From assembly GCA_937904375.1 (NCBI GenBank), contig CALDIG010000322.1, forward strand, positions 1 to 7,097: a stretch of DNA of 7,097 bases, written 5' to 3'. Both the position numbers and the translations under genes were made by a program. The stretch comes from an uncultured Prevotellaceae bacterium (GTDB lineage: Bacteria > Bacteroidota > Bacteroidia > Bacteroidales > Muribaculaceae). Below are positions 1 through 5,495 of the stretch, piece after piece (within the stretch, counting starts at the first letter, position 1; each line of letters opens with the position of its first letter). A model generated the notes under the pieces. That model made no database searches. It was not told where the DNA came from and worked only from the letters and a program-made list of their open reading frames with translations.

Positions 1-38
1 CCCAATCCCCAATCCCCAATCCCCAATCCCCAATCCCC
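1..38. repeat. Telomere repeat array, (CCCCAAT)n, ciliate-type
   Basis: The window opens with a perfect tandem of the 7-nt unit CCCCAAT: five AAT blocks separated by CCCC, starting with a clipped CCC and ending in CCCC at position 38, where A+T-rich sequence begins. The C-rich strand reading inward is the expected orientation for a left chromosome end; the other strand reads ATTGGGG toward the end. C4A2-4-type telomeres are characteristic of ciliates. From memory, CCCCAAT is the form reported for rumen entodiniomorphids, while Tetrahymena has CCCCAA, hypotrichs CCCCAAAA and Plasmodium CCCTRAA. The array is probably longer in the cell and cut short by sequencing. Confidence 0.9.
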
Positions 39-132
39 ATATATTTTTTTATATAAATAATTTTCAAAGTGATACTTAAAATATAATATTTATAATTATT
101 ATTAATTTTTCAAAAAAAATATAACTATAAAT
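39..132 (+). other. Subtelomeric spacer and presumed 5' flank/UTR of the ciliate gene
   Basis: Ninety-four almost purely A+T bases separate the telomere from the first ATG, with runs such as ATATATTTTTTTATATAAATAA and a closing A-rich stretch. Promoter and 5' UTR must fit here if the gene at 133 is transcribed, which is the compact layout of gene-sized macronuclear chromosomes. TATA-like strings are everywhere in such sequence, so none can be singled out. I see no repeat, RNA gene or other coding sequence in it. Confidence 0.55.
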
Positions 133-3030
133 ATGAAAAGGCATGATACCCATAATGTTTCCTCAAGTGAAGATGGACATAGTTATATTTTTTCATCTCA
201 AACCCCAAGTGAATATAGTAAAACAACTAATGAAAATAAAATAATTATTAATAAAAACAAAGAAAACTTAGATTTAAATAAAAATGAAAAAAATGAAAAA
301 ATAAAAGATAATGAAATAATAAGAAATAAAAATGAATCAGAAGAAAAAGGAATTAATAATCAAGAAAATGAAAAAAATATTAATAATATTAATAATAAAG
401 AACCAAATAATGGACGAGAGAAAATAAAACGAAGTGAAAAAGAAAACAAAGATAAAAAAAATGAAAAATCAAAAGAAAATAATAGTGATAAAAAAAGTAG
501 TAATTCATGTGGTATGAACGAACAAGATGATGAAGAAATGAATCATATAAAAGCATTATCATTAAAAAAAATGCGTTCATTTGAAGATAATAATCATCCA
601 GAATTAGAAAATCAAAAAAGCACAAAAAATATAGTTAATTCCCAACCAAATTTCAAAAACAAAAAAAAATCACATAAAAATAGATTACCTAAAATAAAGC
701 GTTGTTTCTTTACAAAAAAAGATAGTATAATATTAATAACTAGAAACATTTATAAAGAATTTTTCGCGAATTTGAAAAATATTGAAGTAACCACAAGTGA
801 ATTTGTGACCAATATAAGAAATGAAGAAATGGGAAATGAAAACGACAATATAAGTAATAAAGAGGAGGAAGAAAATAATTACAATATAAATATTAATAGT
901 AAAAATGAAGAAGAAAAAAATTATATAAATAATAATTGCGAAGAAGCAAAAATTAATATTAATGTAAATAATAGTAATAGTAATAATAATAATACAATAG
1001 AAGGTAATTATTATAATTCAAAAGATGAAAATATTAATACAAATATTAAAAATACTGATAATGTTGAAGATGAAGATAATAAATTAATTTCAAAAATTAA
1101 AAAAAAATTTAATAAAAAAAGTAAGGATATTAAAGAGTTTTCAAATAGTAGAGAAAATCAAAATCAAAGCAAATCAAAAATAAAAATATATAAACGAGAA
1201 AATAATAATAATAATAATAATAATAATTCAAATAATAAATCTTTTAAAAAAGATAATAAAGATAATAAAGATAATTTAAAAGAGTCATATAATCAAAATA
1301 TTCCAAGTAATATAAAAAGAGTGATTAATTCAAATTCGCAAATATTTAATGTAGAAAAGAAAAAAGATTCAAAAGAAATAAGAATTCTAAAATTTAATAA
1401 AAATAAATCTCTCATTAAAAATAAGGAAATAAATGATAAAATTAGAATAAACAATAAAAATAAAAAAAATCAAAATAAAAAAGCTTTATCTATAAATAAT
1501 ACTCCTAAAAATATACTCATTTTGAAAAAAAATGAATCAAATAAAAATTTTAAATTAAAAACTTCTAATGATAATGATAAAAAATATCAAAACAAAACAT
1601 CAAATATAAAAGCAGAAAAGAATTATATAATTAGTAATAATAGCAATAATAAAATTAAGAAAAAAGAAGGAGAAAAGAGAAAAATTTTAATTCTTGAATC
1701 AAAAAATTCCAAACAAAAAGCTGGTATTAAGAATGAAAAAAGAAATCAATTATATCCTAAAAATAATATAAATATTAACCAAAAAACATTTCCAATTTCT
1801 TTGGAAAAAAATCCAATAAATATTGCTAATAAAATATTAAAGAAAAAAATTAATAAGAATAATAAAACAATTGAAGAGATAAAGAACAATGAAAAAATAA
1901 AAAATAAGCAAAAAAAAATAAAAAAGAATTATACAATTAAAAACAAACTAAAAGAAAAAGAATTGTTAACAAATAAGCTTAATTATACAAATCGAGAAAC
2001 TACTATTATTAATAATAAAAATGAGAATGAATATAAAATATTAAGCCATAGAACTTTTCACAATGCTAAAAATTTAACAAAGCATAAATTTCCTCAAGTT
2101 TTTATAAATAAAAACAAAAAAACTTTTGAAAATAATACAAATCCTAATAATTATAAATTAGACTTATCAAATTCTGGAAGAAGAAATAAAGAAAAAATAA
2201 CTTTATCTAAAAAGAGTAGATTTAATGCTCTACAGAATTATATGAAGGCAAAAAGGAATAAAAAATTAACAAAAATAAATAATATATTTAAAGAAAATGA
2301 AAAAACTAAAAGGAATAATATTACAGGATCTAATATAAATAATAACAACAATAAAATCAATAATGATAATACAATTTTCAAAACAATAGAAAAACAAACT
2401 ATATTTCATATAAAAAGAATAAAAAAGGAGCGTCGTAATATTTTAAGTTTAGCTCAATTTCAAATAAAAGAAAATAAAAAGAACAATGAAGATATAAATG
2501 GCCAAAAAAAATATATTAAAAAATTAAATAATTTCCATATAAACCGAGTAAAATCGAGTTATTTTGATAAAAGAACTTTACCTAATTTTAAAGATTTTGA
2601 AACTAGAATAAATATTCTGAAAAATAAAAGAAGTAATTCTATTTTTTTATATACTAGACATTATGGAAATCATAATAAATGTCCTTTGTGCCAATCTATG
2701 GAAATGAAAGCTGAATTTTCAAAAAGTAAATTAGGACTATATTTAAAACATATTAAAAATGATAATGAAGAATCAAAACTTTGTTCAAATTACTCCTCAA
2801 TTAGAAATAATCGTTTTATCTCTAGTGCAAAAAATATAAAAAATATAAAAGATTCAAGAAATAATACATTTAAAAAAGAATTATCACCTATTAATATGAA
2901 TTCAACTAATGATAGATATTTTCTTCATTCTAGAGAACAATTTGTTTATAATATATTGAAAAATAAAGGGAAAATAGATAAATTGGAAATAAATGATTTC
3001 CCTGTTTTTAATAAATATTTCAATTCTTAA
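133..3030 (+). CDS. Asn/Lys-rich hypothetical protein of a ciliate, 965 aa, with short structured islands
   Basis: I do not recognise this protein. The frame is open for 965 codons in sequence so A+T-rich that chance stops should be frequent, which argues strongly that it is real. It starts at the first ATG after the telomere, with A at -3, and ends in TAA. Most of the chain is low-complexity Asn, Lys, Glu, Ile and Ser, including nine consecutive Asn (residues 357-365) and KDN three times (373-381), and is probably disordered and strongly basic. Three stretches look more structured: about 187-232 (KIKRCFF, then hydrophobic positions through NIYKEFF), about 809-876 with a CPLC pair at Cys850/Cys853 followed by basic and aromatic residues, and the last 40 residues (HSREQFVYNILKN to DFPVFNKYF). 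I see no signal peptide or membrane helix. Glutamine is written CAA/CAG and no TAA, TAG or TGA is read through. No intron is needed. Function unknown; one zinc-knuckle-like CxxC pair is not enough to assign one. Confidence 0.8.
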   Translation: MKRHDTHNVSSSEDGHSYIFSSQTPSEYSKTTNENKIIINKNKENLDLNKNEKNEKIKDNEIIRNKNESEEKGINNQENEKNINNINNKEPNNGREKIKRSEKENKDKKNEKSKENNSDKKSSNSCGMNEQDDEEMNHIKALSLKKMRSFEDNNHPELENQKSTKNIVNSQPNFKNKKKSHKNRLPKIKRCFFTKKDSIILITRNIYKEFFANLKNIEVTTSEFVTNIRNEEMGNENDNISNKEEEENNYNININSKNEEEKNYINNNCEEAKININVNNSNSNNNNTIEGNYYNSKDENINTNIKNTDNVEDEDNKLISKIKKKFNKKSKDIKEFSNSRENQNQSKSKIKIYKRENNNNNNNNNSNNKSFKKDNKDNKDNLKESYNQNIPSNIKRVINSNSQIFNVEKKKDSKEIRILKFNKNKSLIKNKEINDKIRINNKNKKNQNKKALSINNTPKNILILKKNESNKNFKLKTSNDNDKKYQNKTSNIKAEKNYIISNNSNNKIKKKEGEKRKILILESKNSKQKAGIKNEKRNQLYPKNNININQKTFPISLEKNPINIANKILKKKINKNNKTIEEIKNNEKIKNKQKKIKKNYTIKNKLKEKELLTNKLNYTNRETTIINNKNENEYKILSHRTFHNAKNLTKHKFPQVFINKNKKTFENNTNPNNYKLDLSNSGRRNKEKITLSKKSRFNALQNYMKAKRNKKLTKINNIFKENEKTKRNNITGSNINNNNNKINNDNTIFKTIEKQTIFHIKRIKKERRNILSLAQFQIKENKKNNEDINGQKKYIKKLNNFHINRVKSSYFDKRTLPNFKDFETRINILKNKRSNSIFLYTRHYGNHNKCPLCQSMEMKAEFSKSKLGLYLKHIKNDNEESKLCSNYSSIRNNRFISSAKNIKNIKDSRNNTFKKELSPINMNSTNDRYFLHSREQFVYNILKNKGKIDKLEINDFPVFNKYFNS
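1201..1227 (+). repeat. (AAT)9 trinucleotide tract encoding nine Asn
   Basis: Nine perfect, in-frame AAT codons encode Asn357-Asn365, broken by one Ser codon and followed by two more Asn. Codon-level uniformity is the sign of a microsatellite prone to slippage, so copy number may vary between alleles or be miscounted in assembly. A shorter imperfect Asn/Ser stretch with AAT and AGT codons lies at about 964-993. Confidence 0.9.
1249..1275 (+). repeat. Three tandem 9-nt units AAAGATAAT (Lys-Asp-Asn)
   Basis: The unit AAAGATAAT occurs three times without change and in frame, giving KDN-KDN-KDN at residues 373-381, just after the poly-Asn tract. The identical codons suggest recent tandem duplication within a disordered segment of the ciliate protein. 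Confidence 0.85.
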
Positions 3031-3180
3031 TTTCCTTTATAATTATAGTTCGAAACAATAATAATATAGATAGGTATGACCATAACTATACATATTAAAA
3101 TTTTTTTATTATATATTTATTAGACTGATATTTTGTATAATTTAATAATAATTGATTTATAATAGTACAAAAAAAATTCT
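3031..3180 (+). other. A+T-rich 3' flank of the ciliate gene, no gene seen
   Basis: These 150 bases after the TAA keep the extreme A+T composition of the ciliate part, with long T and A runs and scattered TAATAATAA-like words. It probably contains the 3' UTR and polyadenylation region of the 965-aa gene. No distal telomere, which would read (ATTGGGG)n on this strand, is present. The right border with the bacterial sequence is approximate. Confidence 0.55.
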
Positions 3181-3200
3181 TTATTCTTTTATGAAATGGT
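3165..3200. other. Junction between ciliate and bacterial sequence
   Basis: Left of here G and C are rare. Right of here the sequence turns to mixed composition (GAAATGGTCGAAATGGGATG, then GGGCTAAATGCG and TTGCAACCCTC) and then to a bacterial operon. The switch cannot be fixed to one base because both sides are A/T-rich at the border, with an A run at 3169-3176 and a T run at 3187-3190. No insertion-sequence ends, target-site duplication, tRNA or telomere marks the boundary, which fits a ligation, amplification or assembly join better than a mobile-element insertion. Confidence 0.7.
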
Positions 3201-3316
3201 CGAAATGGGATGTTTTTTTACAGATAGGGCTAAATGCGTTATTTTTTTGTTGCAACCCTCTGTTATTATTGTGGTTATGGGTGGTGTGGCAAAATGTGGA
3301 TAAAAAAAGTGCTTAA
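3191..3316 (+). CDS. Possible 41-aa Trp-rich hydrophobic peptide, or truncated C-terminus of a bacterial gene
   Basis: An ATG frame of 41 codons ending in TAA lies between the junction and the lysine-operon promoter. It begins with a short basic and Trp-containing end (MKWSKWD), then has a hydrophobic stretch rich in Leu, Phe, Val and Trp (about residues 8-33, six Trp in the peptide overall), and ends in charged residues (VDKKSA). That is the pattern of a single membrane helix. The frame stays open upstream to about 3152, across the junction, so it could also be the tail of a larger bacterial gene cut off by the join. The region is T- and TGG-rich, so chance is a real alternative. I know no family for it. 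Confidence 0.2.
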   Translation: MKWSKWDVFLQIGLNALFFCCNPLLLLWLWVVWQNVDKKSA

Positions 3317-3320
3317 ATAG

Positions 3321-3351
3321 GCTGTTAATTGCGGAAAAATCACTATATTTG
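3321..3351 (+). promoter_or_regulatory. Bacteroidota-type promoter for the lysine-fermentation operon
   Basis: TATATTTG at 3344-3351 matches the Bacteroidota -7 consensus TAnnTTTG exactly. Nineteen bases upstream, GCTG at 3321-3324 is a weak match to the -33 element TTTG. Transcription would start near 3357-3361 and leave a leader of about 50 nt before the atoD ATG at 3410. The leader is A-rich and has no Shine-Dalgarno motif, as is normal in this phylum. This placement indicates that atoD is the first gene of the transcript. Confidence 0.6.
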
Positions 3352-3409
3352 CAGTCTAATTATTCTATAAAACATAAACATTAAAATATCGTAAACATAA
3401 ACATCTATT

Positions 3410-4060
3410 ATGAACAAACAAATCACTCTTGAGCAAGCTGTCGAGAAGGTACAAGATGGAATGACCATCATGTTCGGCGGCTTCCTCGGTGTGGGTAGTG
3501 CCACACAAATTATCGACGCCATCGTAGAGAAGGGCGTAAAGGACTTAACAATCATTGCCAACGACACCGCTTACGACGAGGTGGCTCACGGCAAGTTAGT
3601 GACTAACCATCAAGTGAAGAAGGCTATCGTCTCGCACACCGGTACCAACAAGCAGACCGCGTTGCAGAAGAACGAAGGCACTCTCATCGTGGAGTATGTT
3701 CCACAAGGCACACTCGCTGAGCGCATCCGTGCGGCAGGTGCTGGTTTGGGCGGCGTGCTTACCCCAACTGGCATGGGCACCATTATGGCCGACGGCAAGG
3801 ACGTTGTTACCGTTGATGGCAAGGATTACCTGCTTGAGAAGCCATTGAAGGCCGACATCGCTTTCCTGCGCGCCAACATCGTTGACGAGTTCGGAAACAT
3901 GGTGTTCTTGGGCACTACCAACAACTTCACCCCCTTGATGGCGACTGCTGCCGACTATGTAGTGGTAGAGGCCGAGAAGCTCGTGAAGGTTGGCGAGATC
4001 AAGCCCGAGCACGTTCACGCTTCGGGAATCTATGTTGATGGCATCTATGTTGAGAAATAA
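3410..4060 (+). CDS. atoD: Acetoacetate/butyrate CoA-transferase subunit A (AtoD-like)
   Basis: Alpha subunit of a two-subunit family I CoA-transferase, which moves CoA between acetoacetate and acetate or butyrate in the cytoplasm. At 216 aa it is close to E. coli AtoD (220 aa as I recall) and follows it along its length: GGFLGVG at residues 23-29, IIANDTA at 48-54, SHTGTN at 75-80, VPQGTLAERIR at 97-107, then AGAGLGGVLTPTG at 109-121. The catalytic Glu of this family is on the beta subunit, so the product needs an AtoA partner, and none lies in the window. It starts at the ATG after the promoter leader. Eight bases separate its stop from kal, so the two are co-transcribed. In lysine fermentation its likely job is to activate or recycle acetoacetate from the Kce reaction. 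The exact acid substrate cannot be read from the sequence. Confidence 0.92.
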   Translation: MNKQITLEQAVEKVQDGMTIMFGGFLGVGSATQIIDAIVEKGVKDLTIIANDTAYDEVAHGKLVTNHQVKKAIVSHTGTNKQTALQKNEGTLIVEYVPQGTLAERIRAAGAGLGGVLTPTGMGTIMADGKDVVTVDGKDYLLEKPLKADIAFLRANIVDEFGNMVFLGTTNNFTPLMATAADYVVVEAEKLVKVGEIKPEHVHASGIYVDGIYVEK

Positions 4061-4068
4061 TCAGCGTT

Positions 4069-4458
4069 ATGGAATACAGAACAAAGATTAGACTGCGCAT
4101 GAGCGCAAAGGATGCCCACTATGGCGGCAACTTGGTTGACGGTGCCCACATGGTTCACCTCTTTGGTGATGTGGCTACCGAACTTTTGATAATGCGTGAC
4201 GGCGATGAGGGTTTGTTCCGTGCCTACGACAGCATCGACTTCCTCGCACCAGTTTATGCCGGCGACTTCATCGAGGCTGAGGGCTGGATCGATAAGGAGG
4301 GCAACACCTCGCGTCACATGCAGTTTGAGGCCCGCAAGGTGGCGATTTCTCGTCCCGACATCTCGCCATCGGCTGCCGACGAGCTCGACGAGCCCATCGT
4401 AGTGTGCCGCGCCAGCGGAACATGTGTGACGCCTAAGGACTGCCAACGCAAAGGATAG
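4069..4458 (+). CDS. kal: 3-aminobutyryl-CoA ammonia-lyase (Kal)
   Basis: Predicted to deaminate L-3-aminobutyryl-CoA to crotonyl-CoA and ammonia, the step that links lysine breakdown to butyrate formation. The 129-aa length and hotdog-fold pattern fit: an N-terminal strand (YRTKIRLRMS), then HYGGNLVDGA at residues 17-26, a long helix with LFGDVATELL, and the DFLAPVYAGDFIEAEGWI strand pair at about 57-74. A plain hotdog thioesterase is the alternative on fold alone. The position next to kce, kdd and kamA and the HYGGNLVDG signature favour Kal. It begins 8 nt after atoD and ends in TAG. The last 20 residues (about 110-129) lie after the core fold and are probably a flexible tail. Confidence 0.88.
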   Translation: MEYRTKIRLRMSAKDAHYGGNLVDGAHMVHLFGDVATELLIMRDGDEGLFRAYDSIDFLAPVYAGDFIEAEGWIDKEGNTSRHMQFEARKVAISRPDISPSAADELDEPIVVCRASGTCVTPKDCQRKG

Positions 4459-4572
4459 CTTACAAGCTGACAAGGAACAAGCTGACAAGGCAAAGGTTGT
4501 TTCTAATCGTTTTTGGTCGTTTGACTTTGCACTTGCCTCGTCTGCTCGTCAGCCCGTAAGCTTGTTAGCTTG
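4458..4572. repeat. Composite direct/inverted intergenic repeat between kal and kce
   Basis: ACAAGCTGACAAGG occurs twice, at 4462-4475 and 4477-4490. GCTTACAAGCTGAC (4458-4471, touching the last base of the kal stop codon) is matched in inverse by GTCAGCCCGTAAGC at 4548-4561, 12 of 14 positions. An inner pair, GCAAAG at 4490-4495 and CTTTGC at 4525-4530, supports one long imperfect hairpin around a T-rich loop. CTTGTTAGCTTG follows at 4561-4572. Similar ACAAGCTGACAAG-like words recur in Bacteroidales intergenic regions as I recall. It could affect mRNA stability or partly terminate transcription between kal and kce, but there is no compact GC stem followed by a U run like a standard terminator. 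Confidence 0.7.
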
Positions 4573-4599
4573 ATAAATAACAACTAAAAACTTATCAAA

Positions 4600-5433
4600 A
4601 TGGATAAACTGATAATTACTGCCGCGATATGCGGTGCCGAGGTTACTAAGGAGCAGAATCCCAATGTGCCTTATACCGTTGAGGAGATAGTTCGTGAAGC
4701 CAAAAGCGCAGTTGACGCTGGCGCTGCCATCGTTCACCTGCACGTGCGCTGGGACGACGGCACACCCACTCAAGACCGTGCCCGCTTCCAGGAGTGCGAA
4801 GAGGCAATCTTGAAGGTTTGCCCCGACGTGATTTTGATACCATCCACCGGTGGCGCAGTGGGCATGACTCCCGACGAGCGTCTGCAATCGACCGACACCA
4901 CTCCGCTTCCCGAGATGGCGACCCTCGACTGCGGAACCTGCAACTTCGGCGACGAGATTTTTGACAACACCATGCCCACGATGCGTGCCTTCGGCAAACG
5001 CATGATGGAGCGTGGCATCAAGCCCGAATATGAGTGCTTTGAGATGGGACATCTCGACACCATCCTCAAGATGGCGCGCAAAGGCGAGGCTCCTGGAGCT
5101 CCCATGCAGTTCAACTTCGTGCTAGGCGTGCCAGGCTGCACTCCAGCCACCGTTGCCAACTTGTGCTGGCTCGTGAATGGCATCCCCGCCGGCTCTACTT
5201 GGACCGTTACTGGTGTAGGCCGTCACGCTTTCCCGATGGCTGCCGCCGCCATCGCTATGGGTGGCAATGTGCGTGTAGGTTTTGAGGACAACCTCTACCT
5301 CGAGAAAGGCGTGCTCGCCAAGTCGAACGGTGAGCTAGTGGAGAAAGTGGTGCGCATCGCCAAGGAACTTGGCCGTCCCATCGCCACCAGCGACGAAGCC
5401 CGCGAAATCCTCGGCCTTCCACCACGCAAATAA
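4600..5433 (+). CDS. kce: 3-keto-5-aminohexanoate cleavage enzyme (Kce, BKACE family)
   Basis: Zn-dependent enzyme that combines 3-keto-5-aminohexanoate (5-amino-3-oxohexanoate) with acetyl-CoA and yields acetoacetate plus L-3-aminobutyryl-CoA. The 277-aa length is typical of the BKACE family, a TIM barrel. Metal ligands expected from characterised Kce are visible: HLH gives His46 and His48, and FED near the C-terminus gives Glu229 (reported as Glu230 in the Cloacamonas enzyme as I remember it), with Asp230 beside it. Ser82 in the IPSTGG loop and Glu14 also match recalled active-site positions. Other members cleave different beta-keto acids, but the kal, kdd and kamA neighbours make the lysine-pathway role nearly certain. 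The ATG follows an A-rich stretch without Shine-Dalgarno, 141 nt after kal and just past the composite repeat. Confidence 0.95.
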   Translation: MDKLIITAAICGAEVTKEQNPNVPYTVEEIVREAKSAVDAGAAIVHLHVRWDDGTPTQDRARFQECEEAILKVCPDVILIPSTGGAVGMTPDERLQSTDTTPLPEMATLDCGTCNFGDEIFDNTMPTMRAFGKRMMERGIKPEYECFEMGHLDTILKMARKGEAPGAPMQFNFVLGVPGCTPATVANLCWLVNGIPAGSTWTVTGVGRHAFPMAAAAIAMGGNVRVGFEDNLYLEKGVLAKSNGELVEKVVRIAKELGRPIATSDEAREILGLPPRK

Positions 5434-5495
5434 GCCTCAATACAAAAAGCAAATAAAATAAAAAGAGTATAAACATTAAAACTAAACAAAAGACA
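5434..5495 (+). promoter_or_regulatory. A-rich kce-kdd spacer and translation leader
   Basis: This 62-nt gap is almost free of G and C and has no Shine-Dalgarno sequence. The 13-mer ATAAACATTAAAA at 5469-5481 also occurs at 3374-3386 in the atoD leader. Such unstructured A-rich leaders are typical of Bacteroidota translation starts. I see neither a -7 box nor a terminator here, so kce and kdd are probably on one transcript. Confidence 0.4.

Noticed and set aside
389..625. Minus-strand 78-codon frame rich in Phe, Tyr and Leu within the ciliate gene
   Set aside because: The hydrophobic look is just the complement of AAA, AAT and GAA codons. The plus-strand frame is 965 codons long.
1..3030. 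Plasmodium or another apicomplexan as source of the A+T-rich, Asn-rich part
   Set aside because: Asn/Lys-rich proteins fit Plasmodium, but its telomere repeat is CCCTRAA, not CCCCAAT. The gene also lies closer to the telomere than expected there.
1..3030. Tetrahymena or Paramecium as source
   Set aside because: Both reassign TAA and TAG to Gln, but neither appears in frame over 965 codons, and the Tetrahymena telomere is the hexamer CCCCAA.
3031..3343. Transposon or integron at the ciliate-bacterial boundary
   Set aside because: No transposase fragment, terminal inverted repeats, target duplication or attachment-like site is visible on either side.
3596..4018. Minus-strand open frame opposite atoD
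   Set aside because: It lies wholly inside the well-supported atoD gene. The peptide is His- and Val-rich without domain features, as expected of an antisense shadow.
4497..4529. Possible internal promoter before kce (TGACTTTG, with TTG upstream)
   Set aside because: The -7-like box lacks the conserved A at its second position, the spacing to the upstream TTG is 22 and it lies in the loop of the repeat hairpin. Too weak to call.
4458..4572. Rho-independent terminator after kal
   Set aside because: The arms are about 80 nt apart, the stem is imperfect and no U run follows. The downstream genes belong to the same pathway on the same strand.
4045..5183. Minus-strand open frames opposite kal and kce
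   Set aside because: They overlap genes with clear family matches and visible catalytic residues, run against the operon, and have no promoter or leader pattern of their own.
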